Assembly (NCBI GenBank): GCA_963735065.1
Contig: CAVTJL010000001.1
Span: 310,001 to 374,000, forward strand
Direction: 5' to 3'
Source: CAVTJL01 sp963735065
Lineage (GTDB): Bacteria; Pseudomonadota; Alphaproteobacteria; Geminicoccales; Geminicoccaceae
Length of the DNA: 64,000 bases
In this document: positions 35,980 to 44,764 of the stretch, one piece after another
Numbering within the stretch: the first letter of the stretch is position 1
Layout: the number at the start of each line of letters is the position of its first letter
The notes under the pieces: model-generated
What the model was told of the DNA's origin: nothing
Databases searched by the model: none
What the model saw: the letters and a program-made list of their open reading frames with translations, nothing else
Made by a program: the position numbers and the translations under genes

Positions 35980-36681
35980 TCAGCGGAGCAGCGCGCCCTG
36001 CTCGCGCAAGAAGGCGAGCAGGGGCAGGAGCGGAAGGCCCTGAACGGTGAAGTGATCGCCCTGGACGCGGCTCACGAGCTGGCCGCCCAGGCCCTCGAGC
36101 TGGTAGGCGCCGACGCTGGCATGCGCCGCCTCGCCCATGGCGTCCAGATAGGCGTCGAGGAACGTCTCGCTGAAAGGACGTATCCAGACCTTGGCGCTGT
36201 CGACGGCGTGCCAGACGCGCACGCCGTCGCGGACCGCCACCGCCGCCGAGACGAGGCTGTGCGCGCTGCCGCGCAGCTGGAGAAGCTGGGCCCTGGCGGC
36301 TGCACGGTCGGACGGCTTCTCGAGCCAGTCACCATCGAGATCGAGGAGCTGGTCGCCGCCGATGACGATCGCATCGGGAGGCCGCCCGGCAGCCCCGCGC
36401 AGCGCCTTCATCTCGGCCAGCGCCGTCGCCGCATCCTCGACCGGAACATCCTCGGCGCGCAGCGCCTCGCGGATCGCGGCCTCGTCGACCACGGGCCGAA
36501 CGACGGAGAAAGAGACCCCTGCGGCCTTGAGCAGAGCCGCCCGAGTGGCGCTGCCCGACGCGAGCACCACCGGCGGCGCGCCCGCCGGCGAAACGATGGC
36601 CGTCCGGGAGTCCGAAGGACGGCCTTCGTCAGGACCGGCCATGCCACCACGCCGCTTGATGCAGATGCCCGCTCCTACCAT
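35980..36681 (-). CDS. maf: Maf-like nucleotide pyrophosphatase
   Basis: A Maf/YceF/YhdE family enzyme that hydrolyses non-canonical or modified nucleoside triphosphates. VVLASGSATRAALL is the conserved opening, IVIGGDQLLDLDG carries the catalytic Asp and KPSDRAAARAQLLQLRG follows. The frame from ATG 36,681 gives 233 residues with about 30 extra residues ahead of the domain; an ATG at 36,642 (MAGPDEGRPSD) would shorten this. Neither has a clear Shine-Dalgarno. It is the first gene of maf-coaE-dnaQ. Confidence 0.9.
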   Translation of the reverse strand: MVGAGICIKRRGGMAGPDEGRPSDSRTAIVSPAGAPPVVLASGSATRAALLKAAGVSFSVVRPVVDEAAIREALRAEDVPVEDAATALAEMKALRGAAGRPPDAIVIGGDQLLDLDGDWLEKPSDRAAARAQLLQLRGSAHSLVSAAVAVRDGVRVWHAVDSAKVWIRPFSETFLDAYLDAMGEAAHASVGAYQLEGLGGQLVSRVQGDHFTVQGLPLLPLLAFLREQGALLR

Positions 36682-36760
36682 GCCGCACGGCCGACAACTG
36701 GACCGTGCCCGACGGCTCGGAGCTTAGCTACCGATGCGCCTGCATCAAGCGGCTCGGGAC

Positions 36761-36790
36761 AAGAAGGCGGGCCCCCAGGGGGCCCGCCCA
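36761..36790 (-). terminator. Terminator of csbD
   Basis: On the minus strand GGCGGGCCC and GGGCCCGCC pair in a very strong stem around CCTGG, followed by TTCTTGT. It lies 13 nt after the csbD stop. Confidence 0.7.
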
Positions 36791-36800
36791 TCGATCGAGC

Positions 36801-37001
36801 TCAGGAGAGCCTCTGCTCCCACTCGCGAATCTGCCTGTCGGCCTCGTCCTTGCCGATGCCGTAGCGCTCCTGGAGCTTGCCGCGCAGCTCGTCGACATTG
36901 CCGTCGATCCGGGTCACGTCGTCGTCGGTGAGCTTGCCCCACTCCTGCTTCACGCGACCCTGGACCTGCTTCCAGTTGCCCTTGATGATGTCCCAGTTCA
37001 T
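36801..37001 (-). CDS. CsbD family stress-response protein
   Basis: A 66-residue hydrophilic protein with the family pattern MNWDIIKGNWKQVQGRVKQE, WGKLTDDDVTRIDG and a C-terminal KDEADRQIREWEQ. CsbD proteins are small, abundant general-stress proteins of unknown mechanism. GGGAGAAG lies before the ATG, and a strong terminator follows, so it is a single-gene unit. Confidence 0.93.
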   Translation of the reverse strand: MNWDIIKGNWKQVQGRVKQEWGKLTDDDVTRIDGNVDELRGKLQERYGIGKDEADRQIREWEQRLS

Positions 37002-37144
37002 GGCTCTTCTCCCGATTTTGTCGTTTGCCGCGCTGTCGCCTTGAGCGACGTCGGCAGTGCCGATGGAACAGGGTCAAAAGAGCATTGTTCCCGAAGAAGT
37101 TGCCGGGCGTGATCCGAGCGGCAGACAAAAAAGGGAGGCAGATG

Positions 37145-38284
37145 ATGGGAGCGACGCCCGTGGAACCGCCCGTCCGCTTCGGGCTGATCGGCGCCGGCGC
37201 CATCATGCGGCTCAGCCATGCGCCCACCATCAGCCGCTCGGCCGATGCCGAGCTCGTGGCCGTCTTCGACCAGGACGCCGAGCGGGCGAGGAGCCTGGCC
37301 GAGGGGTTCGGTGCCTCCGCCTGCAACGAGCTCGACCGGCTGCTCGAGCGCCCGGACATCGACGCCGTGGTGGTGGCGACACCCAACCGCTACCACCCCG
37401 ACGCGGTGATCGCCGCCGCGGCAGCGGGCAAGCACGTGCTCTGCGAGAAGCCGCTCGCGATCGACATCCAGGCGGCGCGGCGTATGGTCGAGGCCTGTGC
37501 TGCCGCCGGCGTCGTGCTCCAGGTGGGCTTCAACCAGCGCTACTGGAACCAGGTCCGCATCGCCAAGACGCTGATCGAGCAGGGCGTCATCGGCAAGGTG
37601 CACGGCTTCCGCTCGATCTATGCGGAGCGCTGGAACGTCTACCCGGCGGCCACCCGCTACCGCTACGACCTCGGCCTCTCGGGCGGCGCCACCATCATCG
37701 ACCTCACGATCCACCGCATCGACCTTATCCGCCATCTGCTGGGCGAGTTCCGCTCTGTGATGGCGGAGCTCGCCCACAGCGTCGTGCCCGATGCGATCGA
37801 CGACAATGTCTGGCTCCTCGCCCGCCTCGAGGGCGGTGCCCGCGGCTGCCTCTCCTCCGACCGCTACTCGCCCGCCATCGGCGACGGCACCGACATCTAC
37901 GGCTCGGAAGGCACGATCCATCTGGCGACGGAGACCCTCAACCCGTTCCACGCCGTCCCGCTCGCCGTCCATACGGAGCGCAAGGCGGCAGACCTGCCCG
38001 AGGTGCTGCGCGAGGCGCACTATCCCGAGGCCTGGTGGAAGGGCTTCGAGGGCGGCTGGATCACCCTGAAGCCGCCGCGGGCCAACCCCTATGAGGCGCA
38101 GCTTGCCGCCTTCTGCCGGAGCGTGCGCACCGGCGATCCTCCCTTTGTCTCGGGCGAGGACGGGCTCAAGGCCCAGGAGGTCGTCCAGGCCGCCTATCTC
38201 TCGATGCGCGAGGGCCGCTGGGTCGACCTGCCGCTGGCCGCCGACGCGCCCTTCCTGCTCCCCGACTATGCCGCAGCCGGCTGA
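37145..38284 (+). CDS. Gfo/Idh/MocA family oxidoreductase
   Basis: A 379-residue NAD(P)-dependent oxidoreductase. The Rossmann start is RFGLIGAGAIMRLSHAPTIS; the family EKP is in HVLCEKPLAIDIQAA and the catalytic-region His is in IIDLTIHRIDLIRHLLGEF. Substrates are usually sugars, inositols or related polyols. Two ATG codons (37,142 and 37,145) follow GGGAGG; the second has the better 6-nt spacing. No neighbouring sugar transporter is present, so the substrate is open. Confidence 0.9.
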   Translation: MGATPVEPPVRFGLIGAGAIMRLSHAPTISRSADAELVAVFDQDAERARSLAEGFGASACNELDRLLERPDIDAVVVATPNRYHPDAVIAAAAAGKHVLCEKPLAIDIQAARRMVEACAAAGVVLQVGFNQRYWNQVRIAKTLIEQGVIGKVHGFRSIYAERWNVYPAATRYRYDLGLSGGATIIDLTIHRIDLIRHLLGEFRSVMAELAHSVVPDAIDDNVWLLARLEGGARGCLSSDRYSPAIGDGTDIYGSEGTIHLATETLNPFHAVPLAVHTERKAADLPEVLREAHYPEAWWKGFEGGWITLKPPRANPYEAQLAAFCRSVRTGDPPFVSGEDGLKAQEVVQAAYLSMREGRWVDLPLAADAPFLLPDYAAAG

Positions 38285-38357
38285 GCGCGCGGGACCTGTT
38301 CCGGCCGCTCCCGCCTTCTAGTTTCATGGCGTGGCCGGGTGCTGGGAGCTGACGCCG

Positions 38358-38849
38358 ATGATCCGTTTCTTGTCCTCGATGGCCCTTTTGGCGCTGATGC
38401 TGGGGCTCACCCCGGCGATCGCTGCGAGCGACGCCGCATCCGGGCCCATCACCGTCCAGGATGCCTGGGCCACCCCCTCGACGCGCGGGGATCCCTCGAG
38501 CGACGTCTATCTCACCATCAAGAACACCGGCGACCGCCCGGACCAGCTGCTCGAGGCCAAGACCGCGGTGGCCGAGGACGCGCTGGTCGACGTCAGCATC
38601 ATCGACGCCAACGACTTCCCGAGAATGAGCGTGATGCAACCGCTGCTGGTTCCGGCCACGAGCGAGACCGTCCTGCAGCCCGGCGCCATCCACGTGGCAC
38701 TGATCAATCTCGACCACGAGCTGGCGCCCGGCCAGAGCTTCCCGATGCAGCTCGTCTTCGCCCATGCGGGGACGATCACGGTGCAGGTCCGGGTCGGGGG
38801 CAGCGAAGGCAGCGCCTCGGCCGGCACGTCGCCTCCCGCCAAGGGCTGA
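38358..38849 (+). CDS. PCu(A)C-type periplasmic copper chaperone-like protein
   Basis: A 163-residue exported protein: signal peptide MIRFLSSMALLALMLGLTPAIA, then a cupredoxin-like fold with ITVQDAWATPSTRGDPSSDV and YLTIKNTGDRPDQLLEAKT. The family copper site is H(x)nM..M..HxM; here the first His is not at its usual place (DVSIIDANDFPRMSVMQ) and the last pair reads IHVALINL (His kept, Met lost). Copper binding is therefore doubtful or altered. It is convergent with the CobW gene, 11 bp apart. Confidence 0.75.
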   Translation: MIRFLSSMALLALMLGLTPAIAASDAASGPITVQDAWATPSTRGDPSSDVYLTIKNTGDRPDQLLEAKTAVAEDALVDVSIIDANDFPRMSVMQPLLVPATSETVLQPGAIHVALINLDHELAPGQSFPMQLVFAHAGTITVQVRVGGSEGSASAGTSPPAKG

Positions 38850-38860
38850 GAGCAGCCCCC

Positions 38861-39886
38861 CTAGGCCGGGCTCGAGAGGGCGTCGAGCAGCGGCTCGATC
38901 GTGCTGCGCGGCACGTCGCGGGTGATGAAGACGAGGCGCGTGTCGTGGTCCTCGGAGGGCCAGGCGTCGAGCTGAACCGGCTCGTGGACGACGTGCTGCA
39001 CCGCCTGGATCACGAGGGGCCGCTCCGGCGTCTCGGCGATCTTGAGGATGCCCTTCATCCTGAGCAAATCGGGACCCGTCTGGCCGATCAGCAGCTCGAG
39101 GAAGAGGCTGGCGGCGGTCTCGGAGATCGGCGCCGTGCGGCGGATGCAGAAGGCCTGGATGCGGTCGTCGTGGCGGTTCACGTCGTGCGCGTGATGATGA
39201 TGCTCGTGCGCGTCGAACGCCGCCTCGTCGAGCCAGCGCAGCACGTCCGGGCGCCTGCTCGCAGGATCGTAGGGGCCGGCATCGAAGAGCCGCCCCGGAT
39301 CGACCTGCCCCTTCGCCGCCTCGATGATCGGGGCGGAAGGATTGAGCTCCCTCAGCCGCTCACGCAGCGCCGCCACCTTGTCGGGGCCCGCGAGGTCGGC
39401 CTTCGTGAGGACGAGGCGGTCGGCCACCGCCGCCTGCTTGATCGCCTCGGGCTGGGCGTCGAGGGTGGCCATGCCGTTCACGGCATCGACCAGCGTGACG
39501 ACACCCTCGAGGCGGAAATCATGCTCGATGATGGGGTCGGTGAGCAGCGTCTGGAGAATGGGGGCGGGGTCGGCGAGGCCCGTCGTCTCGATCACGAGGC
39601 GGCGGAAATCCAGAACCTCGCCCTTGATGCGGCGCAGGTTGAGGCCGCGGATGGCACGCGAGAGATCGCCGCGGATGGTGCAGCAAAGGCAGCCGCCGCG
39701 CATCTCCACCACGTCCTCGCTCGCCTTCTCGACCAGGTCGTGATCGAGGCCGATCTCGCCGAACTCGTTGATGATGACGGCGGTGCGCTGGAAGCGCGGA
39801 TGGCGCAGCAGGCGGTTCAGCAAGGTCGTCTTGCCCGAGCCCAGGAAGCCCGTGATCACCGAGACGGGCAGGCGCGCGTCGCTCAT
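38861..39886 (-). CDS. CobW/COG0523 family metallochaperone GTPase
   Basis: A 341-residue G3E GTPase that delivers a metal, often zinc or cobalt. Walker A is GFLGSGKTTLLNRLL, the metal-binding CxCC is GGCLCCTIRGDL, and NKxD-type specificity is LVLTKADLAG. A His-rich insert at about residues 225-245 (DAHEHHHHAHDVNRHDD) is typical of metal-storing members. The C-terminal CobW_C domain is LLRMKGILKIAETPERPLV. It starts 4 nt after the downstream end of the efflux operon and may be read from it. Confidence 0.92.
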   Translation of the reverse strand: MSDARLPVSVITGFLGSGKTTLLNRLLRHPRFQRTAVIINEFGEIGLDHDLVEKASEDVVEMRGGCLCCTIRGDLSRAIRGLNLRRIKGEVLDFRRLVIETTGLADPAPILQTLLTDPIIEHDFRLEGVVTLVDAVNGMATLDAQPEAIKQAAVADRLVLTKADLAGPDKVAALRERLRELNPSAPIIEAAKGQVDPGRLFDAGPYDPASRRPDVLRWLDEAAFDAHEHHHHAHDVNRHDDRIQAFCIRRTAPISETAASLFLELLIGQTGPDLLRMKGILKIAETPERPLVIQAVQHVVHEPVQLDAWPSEDHDTRLVFITRDVPRSTIEPLLDALSSPA

Positions 39887-39889
39887 GGC

Positions 39890-41512
39890 TCAGTGCGCCG
39901 GGGCCGCGGGCCCGCCGGCCTTGGGCTTCTGCAGCAGGAAGACGAACGGGATCAGCACGGCGAAGATCACGGCGAGCATCCTGAAGTCGTCGAGATAGGC
40001 CAGCATCTGCGCCTGCTTCAGCATGGTCTGGTAGAGCACCGCCTGGGCGTGATGAAGAGCCTCGGCCATCGTGTAGCCCTTGTCGAGGAACATGTGCGTC
40101 AGGCTCTCGATCTGCTCGCGATAGGCGGGGGCGGTCGGCGTGACGTGCGCGCTGAGATAGCTCTGGTGCCGCTGCCCGGCGCGGGCGAGCTCCGTCGTGA
40201 CGAGCGAGATGCCGAAGGCGCCACCGACGTTCCGGGAAAGGTTGATGATGGCCGAGGCGCTGCTGGTCTTGGTACGTGGCAGGCCGACGAAGGCCACCGT
40301 GTTGATCGGGATGAAGAGGAAGGCCAGGCCGGAGGCCTGATAGACGCGCGCCCAGGCGAAGGTCGCATAGTCGGCGTCGAGCGACAGGCCGCCCATGTGC
40401 CAGAGCGCCGCCGCCGAGACGACCAGGCCGAAGACGATCATGAGCCGCACGTCGACGACGCCGATTAGCCGGCCGATGATCGGCATCAGCGCCATCACGG
40501 CGAACCCGCCGGGCGAGATGACGAAGCCCGCGTCCGTCGCCGTATAGCCGAAGAGCTGCTGGACCAGCTCGGGGATCAGGACCGTGCTGCCGAGCAGGAT
40601 GAAGCCCAGCATCACCATCAGGATGTTGGCGAGCGCGAAGTTGCGGCTCTTGAGCAGGTGCAGATCGACGATCGGATCGTCATGCCCCCATTCCCAGACC
40701 ACGAAGGTCACAAGCGCCAGCAGCGACAGCGCCGACAGGGCGAGGATGAAGCCCGAGGAGAACCAGTCGTCCTGCTGGCCGCGGTCGAGGACGACCTGAA
40801 GCGCACCCAGCCCCAGCGCCAGGAGCGAGAAGCCGATATAGTCGATGCGGACGCCCATCTCGAGCCGACGCTTGCGCTCGGCGATGAGCTCCGGCGGGTC
40901 CTGGACGATCGCCTGGACGACGAAGGCCAGCACGATGCCTACCGGGACGTTGATGAGAAAGACCCAGCGCCAGCTCGCATTGTCGGTGATCCAGCCGCCC
41001 AGCGTCGGCCCGATCGCCGGCGCGAAGACCACCGCCATGCCGTAGAGCGCGAAGGCCATGCCGCGCTTCTCGGGCGGCGCCTCGTCGTTCAGGATCGCCT
41101 GGGCGCTGGGCTGCAGGCCGCCGCCGGTCAGGCCCTGGATGGCGCGGAACAGGATCAGCCCGCCGAGGTTGGGGGCGAGGCCGCAGAGCAGCGAGCTGGC
41201 GCTGAAGCCGAGGATGCAGGCGATGAAAAAGCGCTTGCGGCCGAGCACGGTCGAGAGCCAGCCGCTGGCCGGCAGGATGATGGCGTTGGTGACGAGGTAG
41301 GAGGTCAGCACCCAGGTGGATTCGTCGATGCCGGCCGAGAGGTCGCCGGCGATATGCTGGAGCGCCACGTTGGCGATGGAGATGTCCAGCACCTCCATGA
41401 ACGCCGCCAGCGCCACCAGCGGTGCGATCACCCAAAAGCTGGCGCGCTCTCGCGGCGGCCTTCCGGCCGCCGGCGCCCGCGGGCCGTCGGCGGCGGGCAG
41501 CCGGCTGCTCAC
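39890..41512 (-). CDS. emrB: DHA2-type multidrug efflux MFS (EmrB-like)
   Basis: A 540-residue drug/proton antiporter with about 14 membrane segments. It has the DHA2 motif LDISIANVALQHIAGDLSAG, WVLTSYLVTNAIILPASGWL and LFRAIQGLTGGGLQPSAQAI, then GPTLGGWITDNASWRWVFLI. It is coupled to the adaptor gene by a four-base overlap and forms a tripartite pump with an outer-membrane channel encoded elsewhere. Confidence 0.94.
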   Translation of the reverse strand: MSSRLPAADGPRAPAAGRPPRERASFWVIAPLVALAAFMEVLDISIANVALQHIAGDLSAGIDESTWVLTSYLVTNAIILPASGWLSTVLGRKRFFIACILGFSASSLLCGLAPNLGGLILFRAIQGLTGGGLQPSAQAILNDEAPPEKRGMAFALYGMAVVFAPAIGPTLGGWITDNASWRWVFLINVPVGIVLAFVVQAIVQDPPELIAERKRRLEMGVRIDYIGFSLLALGLGALQVVLDRGQQDDWFSSGFILALSALSLLALVTFVVWEWGHDDPIVDLHLLKSRNFALANILMVMLGFILLGSTVLIPELVQQLFGYTATDAGFVISPGGFAVMALMPIIGRLIGVVDVRLMIVFGLVVSAAALWHMGGLSLDADYATFAWARVYQASGLAFLFIPINTVAFVGLPRTKTSSASAIINLSRNVGGAFGISLVTTELARAGQRHQSYLSAHVTPTAPAYREQIESLTHMFLDKGYTMAEALHHAQAVLYQTMLKQAQMLAYLDDFRMLAVIFAVLIPFVFLLQKPKAGGPAAPAH

Positions 41513-42765
41513 TGTGCGCCCGCTCCCTTGGCGGCGGTCTGCGCCGCGGGGCTCGGAGCCGCCGCCACGTCGACGGTGGGAACGACCGACATGCCGAGCG
41601 CCAGGAAGTCGTCGATCGCCCGGGGGTCGTCGAAGACGATCTTCACCGGCACGCGCTGCACCACCTTCACATAGTTGCCCGTGGCGTTCTCGGCCGGCAG
41701 CAGGCTGAACCGGCTGCCGGTGCCGGCCTGGATGCTGTCGACGCGGCCCTTGAGCTTCTGGTCCGGATAGGTGTCGATCTCGATCGTCACGGGCTGGCCC
41801 GGCCGCATCCGGGTGAGCTCGGTCTCCTTGAAGTTGGCGGTGACCCAGGGCTCGCCCACGACCATGCTGGTCAAGATCTGATTGGCCTGCACCACGTCGC
41901 CCACATCGACAGCGCGCTTCGTGATGCGGCCCGCCTGGGGGGCCCGGATCTTCGTGTAGGAGAGGTTGAGCCGGGCCGTGCTCAGCTCCGCCTGAGCCTG
42001 CTCGACCTGCGCCTTGGCGGTCTCGACCGCGGCCTGCTTGACCGCCAGCTGCTGGGGTGCGGTACGCGCCTGCACCAGACGTGCCTGGGCCTCGGCCACC
42101 TGGGACTGCGCCTGCGCCACGGCCTTGAGAGCGGCCTGGTAACGCGCCTCGGTGCCCTGTGCTGTCGCCTGGGCATCGTCGAGCTGCTGCTGGGAGTCGA
42201 ACTTGCGCCGAACCAGATCCTGCACGCGGCGGAGGGTCGACTTGGCGAGATCGGCATCGGCCGAAGCCGCCTCGACCTGCGACTGGTCCTGCGCCACCGC
42301 ATGCCGCGCCGCCTCGAGCGAGGCCTGCGCCAGCTGGATGTCGGCCTCGGTGGTGGCCTTGGTGAGCGCGAGATTGGCCTCGGCCGCCCCCTGGCTCGCG
42401 ATCGCCGCATCGACATTGGCCTGCGCGCGCTCGAGCGCCGCCTGGTAGTCGCGCGGGTCGATCTCGATCAGGAGGGCGCCTTTCGGCATCTCCTCATTGT
42501 CGGTGAAGTGGAGCGCCACGACCTGGCCTGAGACCTGCGGGCGTATCTGCACGATGTTGCCGTCGACGAAGGCGTCGTCGGTCGATTCCTCGTTGCGATG
42601 AAGCCACCAGTAGGTGCCGCCGAGGATGGCGCCGACCAGCACCAGGGCACCCAGGATGATGAAGGGCTTCTTCTTGCGCCGCTTCGCCCCGTCTTTCGCA
42701 GGTGCGCCTTCGCCCCCGCTACCGGGGCTCCCATTGCTGGCGCGGCGTGTCTCTGCGGCTGCCAT
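41509..42765 (-). CDS. emrA: HlyD/EmrA-type membrane fusion protein
   Basis: A 418-residue periplasmic adaptor. A basic N-terminus (GAKRRKKKPFIILGALVLVG) leads into one membrane helix at about 33-53. The first lipoyl half is STDDAFVDGNIVQIRPQVSG. A long coiled coil follows at about 100-260 and the second lipoyl half and beta barrel come after it (IRAPQAGRITKRAVDVGDVV, VTANFKETELTRMRPGQPV). It is first in the emrAB unit; a palindromic operator lies 66 bp upstream. Confidence 0.94.
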   Translation of the reverse strand: MAAAETRRASNGSPGSGGEGAPAKDGAKRRKKKPFIILGALVLVGAILGGTYWWLHRNEESTDDAFVDGNIVQIRPQVSGQVVALHFTDNEEMPKGALLIEIDPRDYQAALERAQANVDAAIASQGAAEANLALTKATTEADIQLAQASLEAARHAVAQDQSQVEAASADADLAKSTLRRVQDLVRRKFDSQQQLDDAQATAQGTEARYQAALKAVAQAQSQVAEAQARLVQARTAPQQLAVKQAAVETAKAQVEQAQAELSTARLNLSYTKIRAPQAGRITKRAVDVGDVVQANQILTSMVVGEPWVTANFKETELTRMRPGQPVTIEIDTYPDQKLKGRVDSIQAGTGSRFSLLPAENATGNYVKVVQRVPVKIVFDDPRAIDDFLALGMSVVPTVDVAAAPSPAAQTAAKGAGAQ

Positions 42766-42830
42766 GGCCTCGCTCCCGCCGGCATGCCCGGCCTGTCGAC
42801 GATCGGCTCCGCTCGGGCCATACGGACCGG

Positions 42831-42851
42831 TGAACTGAACGGTTCAGTTCA
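42831..42851 (-). promoter_or_regulatory. 21-bp palindromic operator upstream of emrAB
   Basis: TGAACTGAAC (42,831-42,840) and GTTCAGTTCA (42,842-42,851) are a perfect 10-bp inverted repeat around a single G. Half-sites of this length and symmetry are typical of TetR-family regulators of efflux pumps. No regulator gene is adjacent in the window, so it must be encoded elsewhere. Confidence 0.65.
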
Positions 42852-43024
42852 GAACTGGCGCTTCACTTGGACCCTGGGCCCGGCAGTGGCAAGAGGGAGG
42901 CTCCGAGGCGCGTGTGGCAGGAGGTCGCGGCGCGCGGCGGCAGCGCCCGCATGCGCTATGGCTGCGCCGGCCCGCCGGGCGGGCGGCGAGCCGTCCGGTC
43001 GGCGGCCAGAGTGGGGAGACGAGG

Positions 43025-44146
43025 ATGACGCAGCCGGCATTGGCATCCCCGGTCCCGGCCAAGGCGGGCACGGGCCGGTTCTTCGAGGATTTCCGCCTCG
43101 GCGAGACGATCCGGCACGCGACGCCGCGCACCCTCACCGAAGGCGACCGGGCCCTCTATCTGGCCCTCACCGGCTCCCGTTTCGGTCTCCACTGCAGCGA
43201 TCCCCTGGCGCGCAGCCTCGGTCTCGCCGGCGCGCCGCTCGACGATCTCCTCGTCTTTCACACCGTCTTCGGCAAGTCGGTCCCCGACGTCTCGCTCAAT
43301 GCCGTGGCCAATCTGGGCTACGCCGAGGGGCGCTTCCTGGGCTCGGTCCGGCCCGGCGACACGCTGAGTGCCGTCTCGACCGTGATCGGCCTCAAGGAGA
43401 CCTCGTCGCGCGAGACGGGCATCGTCTGGGTGCGGACCGAGGGCTCGCTCGCGGACGGCACGCCGGTGCTGGAGTTCGTCCGCTGGGTGCTCGTGCGCAA
43501 GCGCGACAAGGAGAGCGCCCCGCCGGCGACCACCGTTCCCGAGCTGGCGCCGGCGCTGCCGGCCGAGCGCCTCGTCGTGCCCAAAGGCTTCAGCGCCTGG
43601 AACATCGACCCGGCGGCCACCGGGTCGCCCCATCTCTTCGAGGACTTCGCGGTCGGCGAGCGCATCGACCATGTGGACGGCATGGCGGTGATGGAAAGCG
43701 AGCACCGCCTCGCCACCCGCCTCTATCAGAACACCGCCCGCGTCCACTTCAACGACCATGTGGAGCGCCAGGGGCGTCTCGGCGCCTGCATCGTCTATGG
43801 CGGCGTCGTGATCTCGATCGCCCGCGCCCTCTCGGCCAACGGCCTCGCCAACGCGCTTTTGCTTCTTGGCATCAACGCCGGCACGCACGCCAACCCCTGC
43901 ATCGCCGGCGACACGATCTACGCCTGGTCCGAGGTTCTGGGCAAAGCCGAGCTCCCGGGCCGCGCCGACGCCGGCGCCCTCCGCCTCCGCCTCGTCGCCA
44001 CGAAGAACCGGCCCTGCGCCGACTTTCCCCTGCGCGGGCCCGACGGCCGCTATTTGCCCGAGGTCCTGCTCGACCTCGACTACTGGGCCCTGATGCCGCT
44101 GCGCACCGGCACGATGGCCGCCCGAGACGGCACGCCGATCGCGTAA
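43025..44146 (+). CDS. mch: Mesaconyl-CoA hydratase (MaoC-like, ethylmalonyl-CoA pathway)
   Basis: A 373-residue tandem hot-dog hydratase. FFEDFRLGETIRHATPRTLT, DDLLVFHTVFGKSVPDVSLN with NLGYAEGRFL, and in the second domain GERIDHVDGMAVMESEHRLA with TRLYQNTARVHFNDH match what I know of Rhodobacter-type mesaconyl-C1-CoA hydratase, which converts mesaconyl-CoA to beta-methylmalyl-CoA during acetyl-CoA assimilation. ATG 43,025 follows GAGACGAGG. The gene is divergent from emrAB. Other ethylmalonyl-CoA pathway genes are not in the window. Confidence 0.85.
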   Translation: MTQPALASPVPAKAGTGRFFEDFRLGETIRHATPRTLTEGDRALYLALTGSRFGLHCSDPLARSLGLAGAPLDDLLVFHTVFGKSVPDVSLNAVANLGYAEGRFLGSVRPGDTLSAVSTVIGLKETSSRETGIVWVRTEGSLADGTPVLEFVRWVLVRKRDKESAPPATTVPELAPALPAERLVVPKGFSAWNIDPAATGSPHLFEDFAVGERIDHVDGMAVMESEHRLATRLYQNTARVHFNDHVERQGRLGACIVYGGVVISIARALSANGLANALLLLGINAGTHANPCIAGDTIYAWSEVLGKAELPGRADAGALRLRLVATKNRPCADFPLRGPDGRYLPEVLLDLDYWALMPLRTGTMAARDGTPIA

Positions 44147-44182
44147 GCCAGCGCCATGGACACGAACGATCTCCTTGACTAA

Positions 44183-44210
44183 CTATCTATCAGATAAGAT
44201 TGATAGATAG
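44183..44210 (+). promoter_or_regulatory. Inverted repeat in the toxin-antitoxin promoter region
   Basis: CTATCTATC (44,183-44,191) and GATAGATAG (44,202-44,210) are a perfect 9-bp inverted repeat with a 10-nt centre. A TTGACT (44,175-44,180) that could serve as a -35 box lies just upstream. Position directly before the antitoxin fits an autoregulatory operator. Confidence 0.5.
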
Positions 44211-44218
44211 GTTGCTCA

Positions 44219-44764
44219 ATGAGAAGATTGACGGAGATGACGAGATACGCAGGCGAGCACCGTGGCCACCGACTCGTCGAGGTGCCGAGTCCTCGAGGAA
44301 ACACGACTTACCGGCTTCCCGAGCGATATGCAGGCGGCCCAGATCAGCGAGTGCATCCGCGCGCTGAGCGTCGGAGGGATGGGCAGCGGGCCGAGATCAG
44401 CAAGGTCACCGGCATTCTCTATCAGCATGTCCGCAATGTGCTCGAGAGTTCCGATCGGGCCGCAGCGGTGGGCTCACAGCCGGCCGGCAAGGCCGATTTG
44501 CCCGGCGCCGACGCGTCGTCCATTGAGGAGAGCGCGGTAGGAAGCGCAATCGCCTTCGGCACCCTCGTGGCGCGGGTCGAGCGGGGACAGGAGATCACGG
44601 TGATGCGCCACGGCGAGCCCGTGGCGAGGCTCGTGACGGCCAGATCCGCGCACGATCTGGACGCCGTCGAGGCCGCCATGCGCCGGATCGCCGAGCGGCG
44701 CGGATCGATGAGCCTCAAGGGCTTGAAGATCAAGGATCTGATCGACGAGGGGCGGAAATATTGA
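44219..44764 (+). CDS. HTH-Phd type antitoxin with an apparent frameshift
   Basis: The frame that is open from 44,219 to 44,764 encodes 181 residues. Its second half is convincing: a helix-turn-helix-like RAEISKVTGILYQHVRNVLE, then a Phd/YefM-like segment SAIAFGTLVARVERGQEITV with MRHGEPVARLV, and a basic end MSLKGLKIKDLIDEGRKY. The natural lead-in to the HTH (MQAAQISECIRALSVGGMG) lies in another frame that can start at GTG 44,262 or ATG 44,328 and must shift by one missing base near 44,380-44,390. The first 50 residues of the 44,219 frame look non-coding. The stop overlaps the toxin start (TTGA), so the two genes are coupled. Confidence 0.65.
   Translation: MRRLTEMTRYAGEHRGHRLVEVPSPRGNTTYRLPERYAGGPDQRVHPRAERRRDGQRAEISKVTGILYQHVRNVLESSDRAAAVGSQPAGKADLPGADASSIEESAVGSAIAFGTLVARVERGQEITVMRHGEPVARLVTARSAHDLDAVEAAMRRIAERRGSMSLKGLKIKDLIDEGRKY

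Noticed and set aside
38339..40468. A 709-codon plus-strand open frame across the CobW gene and emrB
   Set aside because: Begins within the PCu(A)C gene in a different frame and is antisense to two well-supported genes; composition is non-protein-like.
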